64,000 nucleotides of DNA. Source: Bin55 sp965199895. Lineage in GTDB: Bacteria > Pseudomonadota > Gammaproteobacteria > Pseudomonadales > Azotimanducaceae. How positions within the stretch are numbered: the stretch's first letter is position 1; each line of letters starts with the position of its first letter. The notes under the pieces were generated by a model. That model did no database searches. It saw only the letters and a program-made list of their open reading frames with translations, and was not told where the DNA came from. The translations under genes were made by a program, and so were the position numbers. Location of the stretch: positions 186,001-250,000 of the forward strand of contig CBDATJ010000015.1 of NCBI GenBank assembly GCA_965199895.1, in the 5' to 3' direction. This document shows, one piece after another, positions 20,075 to 28,829 of this stretch.

Positions 20075-20869
20075 TCAATTCAGAGATGAAACATCAGTGA
20101 CCCAGGAAGGTTTACGCTTTTCACGAAACGCTGCTATGCCTTCAAGACCTTCTTCGGATGTGAACGAACGAGCACTCCACTGTGAAGTAATGTCAAAAGC
20201 TTGTTCTTTAGACCAAGTTGGAGCGAGTTGTACCACTTTCTTGCATTCGGTTACTGCATTGGGTCCACCCAATCGAATCATGTCTACTTCTTCTTGTATT
20301 GCGTCATACAAATCAGCAGATGGGACAGCTCGGTGAGCTAATCCGTTTTGAACTGCTTCAAGACCGTCCAATTGAGCACCAGTAATGAATAGTCTCATAG
20401 TGTGATTTGGTCCTAGTTTCGCTAGAGTGGGTACAGCGATGACGGCAGGAATGACTCCTATACGAACCTCACTAAAACTCATGATTGCATCTTCTGCAGT
20501 GATCACAATGTCTGACGCAACCACTAGTCCTAGTCCGCCTGCAAAGGCAGGTCCATTTATCCCAACTACGACTGGTTTCGGGCTATCCATGATGGCAGAG
20601 AGCAAGGTAGCATAGGTGACAGTACTCTGTCCTTTGATCATTGATCCAGGTGGATCATGCAAGTCAGCACCACTACAAAAAGCTGTACCAGCTCCGGTTA
20701 AAACGATGCACCGAACACGTTTGTCTTCGATAGCTGTCTGTAGGTTGTTATAAATTGCACCCACTAGTTCAGCTGAAAGTGCGTTACGTTTTTTAGGGCG
20801 ATTTAGAGTAAGCCACGCTGCTCCTTTGCGTGCTTCATATAAGCACAACTGAGATTCTTCGATGGTCAT
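20075..20869 (-). CDS. Enoyl-CoA hydratase family, probable methylglutaconyl-CoA hydratase
   Basis: Crotonase-fold protein of 264 residues. NRPKKRNALS and the oxyanion segment AFCSGADLHD are present. The AGGLGLVVASD motif lacks the first catalytic glutamate of ordinary hydratases, while SFSEVRIGVIPAVIA keeps the second; this pattern is that of LiuC/AUH-type methylglutaconyl-CoA hydratases in leucine breakdown. It starts 2 bases after the biotin-dependent carboxylase alpha gene, which would make its substrate. Assignment to leucine catabolism rests on that context; another acyl-CoA substrate is possible. Confidence 0.8.
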   Translation of the reverse strand: MTIEESQLCLYEARKGAAWLTLNRPKKRNALSAELVGAIYNNLQTAIEDKRVRCIVLTGAGTAFCSGADLHDPPGSMIKGQSTVTYATLLSAIMDSPKPVVVGINGPAFAGGLGLVVASDIVITAEDAIMSFSEVRIGVIPAVIAVPTLAKLGPNHTMRLFITGAQLDGLEAVQNGLAHRAVPSADLYDAIQEEVDMIRLGGPNAVTECKKVVQLAPTWSKEQAFDITSQWSARSFTSEEGLEGIAAFREKRKPSWVTDVSSLN

Positions 20870-20871
20870 TC

Positions 20872-22842
20872 TTATTGCTCCTTACTCATTTCAACGAGTA
20901 CGTCGTCTTTTTCCACCTGATCTCCAATATTGACCAATACAGCACTTAAGATTCCGTCGTTTGGTGCAATGATTCTGTGTTCCAATTTCATTGCTTCGAC
21001 AATCATCAACAACTGTCCCGATTTCACCGAGTCTCCTGCGTTAACTTCTGTAGCAAGAATCCGACCAGGCATCGGGGCAGTTAATCCACCTCTCCACTCG
21101 TGTGCCGACCTAAGTTCGTACTTTGGTTGTTCTTTGAGCTCTAAATCTCCGTCTATGTTGTGGACGTACCAAACCGAATCTGGACAACGATAAATGCAGT
21201 ACTTTAGATTACGATCATGAATGGTTAGATCGAGGTTTTCACCTTCCAATTGATTGATTTCAATTGGATACGTCGTGTTGTCAACTTTCGCGATAAAGTT
21301 TGTATCAGACAACTTTCGATATTCGACAGAGATTTCTATCTCACGGAAGGTTAATTTCACCAGTTGAGGTAGAGAAAAAGAGTGATTCCCATCTGACATC
21401 AAGCTGGACTTTTGCGACTCAGTTGCTTGTTGCTGTATGACTATTGCGACGGAAATTGCAGCATCATTTAGTTGATCTCCCGCCGGTACAAGCTCTCTAG
21501 TTGGATTGACTCTAGGTATAAAGTCCGTGGTGGTGTCACCTTGTAGAAATTCTGGAGTTCGCAACGAGGCTATCAGAAAATCTCTGTTGGTTCTTAATCC
21601 CTGAATCTGGGTTGTGGATAGTGCACGAGCTAGTTTTGCAACCGCTTCAGTTCGTGTAGGAGCATGAGTGATCACTTTAGCGATCAGAGGATCAAAGTCC
21701 ACTCCTATCACACTGCCTTGTTCTACACCATCATCAAATCGAGCTAAACTAGATGGTTTCCAAACATTGAGTCGACCTGCAGCAGGTAAAAAGTCGTTAG
21801 CTGGATCTTCTGCATACAGTCTAGCTTCGATGGCATGTCCATGGATACTCAGATCTTCCTGGGAATACCCAAGGTGTTCTTCTTGAGCAACTCGAATCTG
21901 TTCTCTCACCAAATCCAAACCAGTAATTTCTTCGGTGATTGGATGTTCTACCTGAAGTCTTGTGTTCACTTCCAAGAACCAGAATGAATGCCCACTGACT
22001 AGAAACTCTACTGTCCCCGCAGAGGCATATCCAAGCTGTCGAGCTATGGTCACAGCAGCTTCGCCTAGTTGTTTTCTCAGCTCATCGTCTACGGCTGTAG
22101 AGGGGGCTTCTTCGATAACCTTTTGGTGTCTACGTTGAACGGAACATTCACGTTCAAACAAATAAACCATATTCCCATGTAAATCTCCCAAAATTTGAAC
22201 TTCGATGTGTCGGGTAGATTCCAACCAGCGTTCCAAGAAAACCGTACTGTCTCTGAACGCAGATGCGGCTTCACGACGTGCCCCTTCCACAGCAGACTCC
22301 AAAATGTTGGGTTTCTCAACCACTCGCATCCCTCGACCACCACCACCAGCAGAAGCTTTAACCAAGACGGGATAGCCAATTTTTTCCGCAGCTTCAAAGG
22401 CATCAGTTGATTCATCTAGTTCAATCGCCATCAGAGAAGGGATCTCGGTTTCTTTAAGCATGGCTTTAGCCGCTAACTTGTCCCCTATTTGAGCGATAGA
22501 GTTGGGGGGTGGTCCAATCCAAGTCAAGCCTGCATCAATGACAGCTTGAGCAAATTGGGTGTTTTCTGAGAGAAAACCATATCCGGGATGCACAGCATCA
22601 GCATTAGAGGTTTTACATGCAGCAATTACTTTCTTGATGTCTAAATAGGTTTCTGTTGCACTGGATCCATCTAGAGCTATGGCGATATCAGCATCACGAA
22701 TAAAGGGGGCACCAACGTCACTATTTGCGTAAATTGCAACTGTTCCAATCCCCATTTGATGGGCTGTACGAAAGATTCTCCGTGCAATCTCCCCTCGGTT
22801 TGCAACGAGGATCTTGGTTATATGATTTGGCTTGATTGACAT
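20872..22842 (-). CDS. Biotin-dependent acyl-CoA carboxylase alpha subunit
   Basis: A 656-residue protein with a biotin carboxylase domain (KILVANRGEIARRI near residue 10, HPGYGFLSEN, GGGGRGMR ATP-grasp loop, EVNTRLQVEHPITE), a middle domain and a C-terminal biotin carrier domain whose biotinylated lysine is K619 in VEAMKLEH. It is the size of methylcrotonyl- or propionyl-CoA carboxylase alpha subunits. With LiuC- and HMG-CoA-lyase-like neighbours, methylcrotonyl-CoA is the likely substrate. The partner carboxyltransferase subunit is not adjacent. A perfect 13-bp inverted repeat lies 91 bases upstream of its start. Confidence 0.9.
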   Translation of the reverse strand: MSIKPNHITKILVANRGEIARRIFRTAHQMGIGTVAIYANSDVGAPFIRDADIAIALDGSSATETYLDIKKVIAACKTSNADAVHPGYGFLSENTQFAQAVIDAGLTWIGPPPNSIAQIGDKLAAKAMLKETEIPSLMAIELDESTDAFEAAEKIGYPVLVKASAGGGGRGMRVVEKPNILESAVEGARREAASAFRDSTVFLERWLESTRHIEVQILGDLHGNMVYLFERECSVQRRHQKVIEEAPSTAVDDELRKQLGEAAVTIARQLGYASAGTVEFLVSGHSFWFLEVNTRLQVEHPITEEITGLDLVREQIRVAQEEHLGYSQEDLSIHGHAIEARLYAEDPANDFLPAAGRLNVWKPSSLARFDDGVEQGSVIGVDFDPLIAKVITHAPTRTEAVAKLARALSTTQIQGLRTNRDFLIASLRTPEFLQGDTTTDFIPRVNPTRELVPAGDQLNDAAISVAIVIQQQATESQKSSLMSDGNHSFSLPQLVKLTFREIEISVEYRKLSDTNFIAKVDNTTYPIEINQLEGENLDLTIHDRNLKYCIYRCPDSVWYVHNIDGDLELKEQPKYELRSAHEWRGGLTAPMPGRILATEVNAGDSVKSGQLLMIVEAMKLEHRIIAPNDGILSAVLVNIGDQVEKDDVLVEMSKEQ

Positions 22843-22932
22843 TCGAGATTAGAGTGGTGAACAAGTTCAGTGACACAATCAAATGGTACGAAGTTTGAAT
22901 TTAACATTAATGGGTGTATCTAAATTAGATGA

Positions 22933-22962
22933 TAACTTACTTGAATAAGTTCAAGTAAGTTA
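22933..22962. repeat. Perfect 13-bp inverted repeat, 4-base loop
   Basis: TAACTTACTTGAA (22933-22945) and its exact complement (22950-22962) flank the loop TAAG. It sits in the 154-base gap between the HMG-CoA-lyase-like gene and the carboxylase gene. There is no U-run immediately after the stem on either strand, and the stem is AT-rich, so an operator or mRNA stem is more likely than an intrinsic terminator. Confidence 0.7.
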
Positions 22963-22996
22963 CATATATAAATATATCTATCGGTTTAGTTGGGAA

Positions 22997-24094
22997 TCAA
23001 CCATCGCTTACACGTTTGAGAGCGTCTTTATTCTGCCAAGGGGCGTGTTGTCCCTCATATACTGATGGACCTTTGCGATAGTGTGAGGCTTCTTCTAGTG
23101 TCTCCACAAACGGCATATCTTTGGGATATAGCTCACCTCTAGCTGGCATAGGTCCAGCTCTTGAGACATGTCCGTGCAGCGGGTGTCCAACGATTTCTTC
23201 AGCTATGTTGACAGCTTCAATGACTTTGTCCAGGTCGTAGCCGGTTTCGATTCCAAGTTGATGACACATATGAACGAAATCTTCCGTAGGAACGTGTCCA
23301 GCTGCTCGACCATTACCACAGTAAGGACATCCTCCCATGCCACCGAGTGACGTATCGAAATTGGTTACTCCATGACATAGTGCTTCATAGTAACTTGCGA
23401 GTCCCACTCCACGAGTGTTGTGGAGATGCATGTTGAAATAGCGGATTTCGGGATAACGATGTTGAATTGCTAGTAGCGTTTCACGGACTGTGTGAGGCAT
23501 ATTCCACCCCATGGCATCAAGAAATGAGACAGACCTGACCTCCACGCCAACTTTATGCCAAGTATTGATCATCAACGCCAGTATCTGTAACCGCTGGTTG
23601 AGGCTAAATTCCCCTTCAAAGTTTGAACCGAATGGATTTCCGATAGAGACAGAGCCGTACTCTTCGCCCTGGTCTACAGCTTCTTGTGCAGTCACTTCTA
23701 TTGCTCCGATCTGTTCGCGCTGAGAGCGGTTGTAATTTCGACGGGCAAAAGTGTCGCAAAGCTCTACATGAGTGATATGTCGACGGTCACGAACATTGAG
23801 TTTTGGATAGAACGCATCTGCTCGCTCAAACCCTTTTTGGTTGAATACAACTGCGGTGTACTTGACCCCAGGTTTTGGTACGAACCTCTTTGCGAGTTCT
23901 TCAACATTCGCCATAGCGGGTGTCCATTTGGGGTTAACAAATGAACCAATCGAAATTTCTGATGCGCCCATCTCACCGATAGCATCCAGAAGCCTTAGCT
24001 TGTCGTCGATTGGGATATCGGGGTTTTCGATTTGTAGTCCTTCGCGCATGGTATCGTCGTTAATTTGAACTGACTTGGGAAACGAAACGGACAT
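22997..24094 (-). CDS. HMG-CoA-lyase-like DRE-TIM metallolyase
   Basis: A 365-residue protein of the HMGL-like family. The N-terminal catalytic motif, usually RDGxQ, reads MREGLQIE (residues 16-23). Later come NMHLHNTRGVG with the metal-binding HxH, and SLGGMGGCPYCGNG carrying the family's catalytic cysteine, then VPTEDFVHM. HMG-CoA lyase yields acetoacetate and acetyl-CoA, the last step of leucine breakdown, which fits the downstream carboxylase and hydratase. The sequence is longer and more divergent than standard HMG-CoA lyases (about 300 residues), so a different hydroxyacyl-CoA substrate is possible. Confidence 0.78.
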   Translation of the reverse strand: MSVSFPKSVQINDDTMREGLQIENPDIPIDDKLRLLDAIGEMGASEISIGSFVNPKWTPAMANVEELAKRFVPKPGVKYTAVVFNQKGFERADAFYPKLNVRDRRHITHVELCDTFARRNYNRSQREQIGAIEVTAQEAVDQGEEYGSVSIGNPFGSNFEGEFSLNQRLQILALMINTWHKVGVEVRSVSFLDAMGWNMPHTVRETLLAIQHRYPEIRYFNMHLHNTRGVGLASYYEALCHGVTNFDTSLGGMGGCPYCGNGRAAGHVPTEDFVHMCHQLGIETGYDLDKVIEAVNIAEEIVGHPLHGHVSRAGPMPARGELYPKDMPFVETLEEASHYRKGPSVYEGQHAPWQNKDALKRVSDG

Positions 24095-24210
24095 AGATCT
24101 TCTCCGTAAATGAGACCGGAAATAGCACGCATTGTGCTGCTAAAGTACTAGCTGGTATAAAGGATTTACATGTAGATGCTCAAGTTGAAGATGAGTGGAA
24201 TGAACAATGA

Positions 24211-24624
24211 TTATAGGATCCAGGTTTCCAATGGATTCACTTCAGGTTGAATTGAATTGTGGTGATGAACGATTCTCCAGGTCTTATCCGATTGACGCTG
24301 CCACAAAAACGAAAATCGTACCATCACAGTCTTTCGCTCGTCCCCACAGTTGAGTTCAACGGACTTGTTTCCAGAGAAAATAAAGATGTTTTCCCCTAGA
24401 TTTTGTTGTGCAGACTCGCGAATAGAGATCGCTGGCTCTTTCCTTAGAAAATCATCGAAGTATTCTCTCGTTGCAGTCAGGTTACGGATGAATTTACCCG
24501 ATAAAGTAGGATGAAAGCTCAAGTCATCATGGTACAGTGCAACGACACACTCCGGTTCGTGTGCAGACACCCGTCTAAACCACTCCATCGCAATGTTGGT
24601 TAGTGTAGAGTCAGCCTCAGTCAT
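24211..24624 (-). CDS. SnoaL/NTF2-like small protein
   Basis: A 137-residue protein with the cone-shaped NTF2-like pattern: a helical start (WFRRVSAHEPECVVALYHDDLSF), a middle helix (TREYFDDFLRKEP) and beta strands ending WRIVHHHNSIQPE. The resemblance is to the SnoaL/CaMKII-association-type group, small enzymes or ligand-binding proteins of varied function. Transcribed away from the glyoxalase II gene across a 72-base shared upstream region. Function unknown. Confidence 0.7.
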   Translation of the reverse strand: MTEADSTLTNIAMEWFRRVSAHEPECVVALYHDDLSFHPTLSGKFIRNLTATREYFDDFLRKEPAISIRESAQQNLGENIFIFSGNKSVELNCGDERKTVMVRFSFLWQRQSDKTWRIVHHHNSIQPEVNPLETWIL

Positions 24625-24661
24625 AATTCAATTTCCATTAGAATGAATGAATTGCTTTTTC

Positions 24662-24676
24662 ACCCAAAATTTGGGT
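24662..24676. promoter_or_regulatory. 15-base palindrome in divergent promoter region
   Basis: ACCCAAA-A-TTTGGGT is a perfect 7-bp inverted repeat around one base. It lies between the divergently transcribed SnoaL-like and glyoxalase II genes, 20 bases before the gloB start, where a dimeric regulator would be expected to bind. No factor can be named. Confidence 0.4.
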
Positions 24677-24696
24677 TCATTTAGGATCAAACGACT

Positions 24697-25491
24697 ATGT
24701 TAATTGCACAAATTTGGACAGGAAATTCCTTTCGCAACTTTAACTACTTAATTGCTTGTGGGGAAACTGGAGAAGCTCTGGCAGTTGATCCGCTAGATCA
24801 CAAGAAATGTATAGCGACTGCACAAGAACGCGGTTGGACGATCACCCAAGTACTCAATACTCACGAACACGGTGATCACACGGGCGGAAATGGTCCAGTA
24901 ATTGATGCAACAGGAGCAACGCTCCTAGCTCATGAAGGAGCAAAAGACAAGATTCCTGGAATCGACCGTGGATTAAAAGCGGGTGATGTGATATCGGTAG
25001 GTCGTTCTGTCGAACTTCAAGCTATGGATACTCCTGGACACACCATGTCTCATGTTTGTGTCCGTTCAATTTCCGATGAACCAGCCCTGTTTTCCGGCGA
25101 TACACTATTCAATGCTGGAGCAGGTAATTGTCATGCGGGTGGGCATCCAGTTGAGCTATATCACACTTTTGTGTCTCAACTATCAAAACTACCGGAAGAC
25201 ACCAAAATTTACCCAGGCCACGATTATTTGACTAATAATCTTGCGTTCACCTTAAATCGTGAACCAGACAATGAGAAAGCACGGTATCTCCTGGAAGAGC
25301 TTGAAGATTCACATGATCCTGATAATGCTACAGTTACGACGATTGCACTAGAGCGAGAGATCAATACCTTCTTTCGGTTGCAGAGCTCAAGTGTGATCGA
25401 ACAGTTGCGTGATGATTTCCCTGATCTAGAAGACGACCCCTCTCCACAAACCGTCTTTTTAAAGTTACGAGAGCTCAGAAATAGCTGGTAA
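24697..25491 (+). CDS. gloB: Hydroxyacylglutathione hydrolase (glyoxalase II)
   Basis: Cytoplasmic metallo-beta-lactamase-fold hydrolase, 264 residues, which completes methylglyoxal detoxification by splitting S-lactoylglutathione to lactate and glutathione. The metal-binding motif THEHGDH is at residues 55-61. Further ligands are in DTPGHTMSH and FSGDTLF, and YPGHDYL follows. The C-terminal helical part, ending FLKLRELRNSW, is the glutathione-binding extension that separates glyoxalase II from other members. Start ATG 24697. Confidence 0.9.
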   Translation: MLIAQIWTGNSFRNFNYLIACGETGEALAVDPLDHKKCIATAQERGWTITQVLNTHEHGDHTGGNGPVIDATGATLLAHEGAKDKIPGIDRGLKAGDVISVGRSVELQAMDTPGHTMSHVCVRSISDEPALFSGDTLFNAGAGNCHAGGHPVELYHTFVSQLSKLPEDTKIYPGHDYLTNNLAFTLNREPDNEKARYLLEELEDSHDPDNATVTTIALEREINTFFRLQSSSVIEQLRDDFPDLEDDPSPQTVFLKLRELRNSW

Positions 25492-25998
25492 CCTTTTGTT
25501 CTGATGTGAGGATTGGCGTTTCAAGCTTTTACTGAACGAGTTCAAACGCACGACGACAGTCGAGACATCTGATATAGAAGAAAGTGAAATCTACCCGTCG
25601 GCACTACGTATTTGACAACGTTCACCTGTATGAAAGTGATGGTTGGTTCGGACTACTGAATTTCAGCATATAACGATATCATGATTACTGCGACCAGCCT
25701 CAGATTTCTCCTGAAATGTAGGTCAACTCAAACCAACACCGCAATCGTCGTTTGCTGACAAAGGTTCACCTGGTACTAATGAGTGGACAACTGTTCCCTC
25801 AGATTTGTCCCCTAAGGAGAAGGTGTCCGTCAAGGTTTAAACAAACTCAATGAGTGGCGGGTGATTTTCAAGTGGTAGAAAATTTTTCAACTAGATTAAT
25901 GATGGATTTTCCAGAACTTTACGTACTTAACGTAGTGATTCATCAAAATACGATATCTGACTATCGTTCCCATAATTAATTTATAAGATAAGATAAAC
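25492..25998. other. 0.5 kb without a recognisable gene
   Basis: Nothing here resembles a protein or a stable RNA gene. The last 120 bases are AT-rich and probably hold the promoter of the NYN-domain gene. No clear terminator hairpin was found after gloB. Confidence 0.5.
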
Positions 25999-26940
25999 GT
26001 GCGAACCCAAATTGCAGTGTTCGTAGATGCTGGCTATTTGTACTTTGCTGGCACCTCATTGTTCTCAGACCTTCCCATTCAAAGAGAACAAATCTCCATT
26101 GATTGCGAAGCTTTAATCGCTGAGATCAACCAAGTGATTCAACAGGTATCGGGTGGAAAACCATTATTGAGGATTTACTGGTACGAAAACAGCACTCCAA
26201 ACCGAGCACTCAGTCTCGAATACCTGCGGATTGGTCGACAAGACAACTTCAAACTCAGGTTGGTTTCTATTCATCAACATTCAGTGCGTACGGCCACCAG
26301 TTCTGCCATCACTCGTGATCTTGTTGAATTAAGTGAGAACCACGCTATTTCTGACGCACTGGTGATTTCCCGCTACGACGCATTACGCCCAGGGATTGAA
26401 ACTACTCAGGCTAATGGTGTACGAGTACACATACTCCAAATCTCACCGGAACATAAACGGTTGGTTACACGATTAGTGGCCGAAGTAGACACACTTTCCA
26501 CGTGGACGGATCAGAACATCAAACGGTTTATGAGTGAAAGAAGTTTACCTTTGTACCAAGATGAGAATTTTGACCAAGTTCATGTCGATAAAGCGTTTGA
26601 GAAAAACACATTAGGTGTAACACAAAACTCATTCGTAGGCACCGAGCCAGAAATTGAAGTGGAGGTTTTAGATATGATTCATACTGTGGTCTCTGAATTT
26701 ATCGAAGAGTTGTACGAGGAAGAGTTAGAGTCCTGTATTGAATTTTGGCAAACCGGACGGGGTGTGCCCAACACGTACGACAAATCTCTGTTGTTTGAAT
26801 GTAGAAACACGGTCGGTCGAAACCTGACGGATGGCGAGCGACAGGCCATGCGTAATAGTTTCCGTTCGTTTGTAGAAGAACGTATCCAAGGTAAATCTAA
26901 GGTTTACGACACATCCGCAGAGAAGAGAGTAGAGGCGTAG
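25999..26940 (+). CDS. NYN (LabA/PIN-like) domain protein
   Basis: A 313-residue protein opening QIAVFVDAGYLYFAG, the first acidic motif of NYN/LabA-type PIN-like ribonucleases, followed by RIYWYENS and SDALVISRYDALRPGIE, where canonical members have an acidic GDxD-type loop. A C-terminal part (about 210-305) is acidic and helical and not recognised. NYN proteins usually process RNA; degeneration of the second acidic loop makes activity uncertain. Start GTG 25999, without a strong ribosome site. It stands alone. Confidence 0.7.
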   Translation: MRTQIAVFVDAGYLYFAGTSLFSDLPIQREQISIDCEALIAEINQVIQQVSGGKPLLRIYWYENSTPNRALSLEYLRIGRQDNFKLRLVSIHQHSVRTATSSAITRDLVELSENHAISDALVISRYDALRPGIETTQANGVRVHILQISPEHKRLVTRLVAEVDTLSTWTDQNIKRFMSERSLPLYQDENFDQVHVDKAFEKNTLGVTQNSFVGTEPEIEVEVLDMIHTVVSEFIEELYEEELESCIEFWQTGRGVPNTYDKSLLFECRNTVGRNLTDGERQAMRNSFRSFVEERIQGKSKVYDTSAEKRVEA

Positions 26941-26971
26941 CTGAAGCTTCGAAACCCTAGAAATGGGTAGT

Positions 26972-28003
26972 CTAAGACGTACCGATAGACAGCAGATTTT
27001 CTACTGGTTGGTAGAGTTCTTCTAGGTACTGCACATCGTCGCTCTCCAGTATGATTTTGGAGGCATCAATGAGCTGTTTTATTTGAGCAACCTTGGAGAC
27101 ACCCACGATGGGAGCAGTGATTTCAGGTTTATTTAAAAGCCAAGCGATAGCAATTTGTGCGGGTTTCTTGTCGTATTTCTTAGCGACTTCACTCAGTCGT
27201 TTAGCGATGCTGAAATCGGCTGCTCCACGGTAGAGACTCTGTGTTCGCGTTCGATCTTGTCCTGAAGACCTTGAAGTCTTACCATCGTCAAAGCTCTTAC
27301 CGTAAGATCCTGCCAGGATACCTCTGGCTAATGGCGACCAGGGGGTGAGAGCAACTCCAGTAGAAGCACAATAGGGATTCATTTCCCTTTCTTCTTCGCG
27401 ATAGATCAAGTTGTAGTGGTTTTGCATCGAAACAAACTGTGTCCAACCATTGCATTGTGCCACCCACTGTAGCTCCGCAAATTGCCATGCAAACATGGAA
27501 GATGCACCCAAGTAGAGTACTTTACCGGATTTGACTAAGTCGTGTAGTGCTGCCATGGACTCTTCGATAGGAACATCAGTATGACCACGAATGCCATGAG
27601 GGTGCCTGTGGATTACAAGATGGTCAACGTAGTCCAATCCCAATCGTTTCAGGCTAGCATCCACTCCCTCAAAAATGTGTTTACGAGTGAGGCCACCATC
27701 GTTTGGACCCATCCCCATAGGGTAGGAAACTTTAGTAGCAATCACATAGTCAGTTCGTTTAAACATGGATCTAAGGATTGAGCCGACCACCTGTTCACTG
27801 ACTCCAAAACCATAGACATCAGCGCAATCGAAGTAGAACAGACCTTCGTCGAAGGCAGCTTTGAAGATAGGTTTTGCTTGGTCTTCAGAGAGCGTCCAAT
27901 CTCCCTGGTGTCCCTTTCCGGGCTCACCAAAATTCATGGTTCCTAGGCACAATTCAGAGACCTTCATACCACATTTTTTTCCGAGATTTACGCGGTTTAG
28001 CAC
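26972..28003 (-). CDS. Aldo/keto reductase
   Basis: Cytoplasmic NADPH-dependent oxidoreductase with a TIM barrel, 343 residues. Start is GTG 28003 behind AAAGGA; ATG 27967 is an alternative. The catalytic tetrad is intact: Asp and Tyr in YFDCADVYG, Lys in VIATKVSY, His in LVIHRHPHG. Cofactor-end motifs WLLNKPEITAPIVGVSK are normal. It resembles the broad YajO/Tas-like group; physiological substrate unknown. It converges on the NYN gene and stands divergent from the PH-domain cluster. Confidence 0.87.
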   Translation of the reverse strand: MLNRVNLGKKCGMKVSELCLGTMNFGEPGKGHQGDWTLSEDQAKPIFKAAFDEGLFYFDCADVYGFGVSEQVVGSILRSMFKRTDYVIATKVSYPMGMGPNDGGLTRKHIFEGVDASLKRLGLDYVDHLVIHRHPHGIRGHTDVPIEESMAALHDLVKSGKVLYLGASSMFAWQFAELQWVAQCNGWTQFVSMQNHYNLIYREEEREMNPYCASTGVALTPWSPLARGILAGSYGKSFDDGKTSRSSGQDRTRTQSLYRGAADFSIAKRLSEVAKKYDKKPAQIAIAWLLNKPEITAPIVGVSKVAQIKQLIDASKIILESDDVQYLEELYQPVENLLSIGTS

Positions 28004-28181
28004 GAGTTATTTCCTTTAGGGAGGAGAGGTTTCAATGTACGATCTAGAGTGAAACTTAAAATGCATCCACTCACCAGATTCCTCTGTTTGAGCGTATTTA
28101 GGACGAGAAAATTATGCACGGACAGTTCCCTCGAAGCTCTATTAGCAACTACCCTTTGTGTTGATGAGAACTGTTTTATTG

Positions 28182-28829
28182 ATGGAAACTAAAAAGTACA
28201 CAAATAATCAATTAGACGCAACACAGCTCAGTCCAGCTGATGAAATTGATTGGATCAAGGTGAGTCGAGCACTGGTACACAAAAACACCATGCGTAATGC
28301 AATCATAGGATTCTTCGTCGCGATTGCTGGATTACTACCTCTTCTAATTTTTCTGGTACTCTTAATCTTGGGTAGCACGCAATCCGATAGTGTATCGCCA
28401 TTCGTAACAGCGTTGTTGGCTGTGTTAGCTCTCATTTTGTTTGGTGTCGTAGTTTGCATACTAATATGGCCAAGGTTTGAAGTGCCTCAACGTGGATATG
28501 CGATGCGAGAATTTAACATCGTAGACAAGAGTGGGTTAATTAATCGTGTTCGATCTAGTGTACCTTTCACTCGGATCCAACATGTGGTCACCGTACAAGG
28601 GCTTTTGGATCGCATGTTTGGCTTGATGGTTGTGCAGATTCATACCGCTGGTGGACCCACTTTAATCAAGGGTCTAAAGGTTGCGGTAGCTCAAGAATTA
28701 CGGGAACAAATTCTCCGTAGAGTTAGAGAACTCGGTGAAAACGATGTTGAGGAGTCTGAGAGACATGAAGATATTGAAAACTTAGCAGAAATAGAAGACT
28801 CCCCATCTGATGTTCAATCCACTCCTTAG
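28182..28829 (+). CDS. PH-domain membrane protein, YdbS-like (copy 1)
   Basis: 215 residues from ATG 28182. This start is chosen because its METKK and DEIDWIKVSRALVHKN line up with the second copy's MEIDN and DQVEWIDVSRKLIYKHS; earlier starts at 28158 and 28164 exist. Two membrane helices precede a bacterial PH (bPH2) domain with RSSVPFTRIQHVVT and the following LLDRMFGLMVVQIHTAGG. The C-terminal tail is acidic. The gene overlaps the next by one base (TAGTG), so the pair is coupled. YdbS/YdbT proteins are membrane-envelope proteins of poorly defined role. Confidence 0.85.
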   Translation: METKKYTNNQLDATQLSPADEIDWIKVSRALVHKNTMRNAIIGFFVAIAGLLPLLIFLVLLILGSTQSDSVSPFVTALLAVLALILFGVVVCILIWPRFEVPQRGYAMREFNIVDKSGLINRVRSSVPFTRIQHVVTVQGLLDRMFGLMVVQIHTAGGPTLIKGLKVAVAQELREQILRRVRELGENDVEESERHEDIENLAEIEDSPSDVQSTP

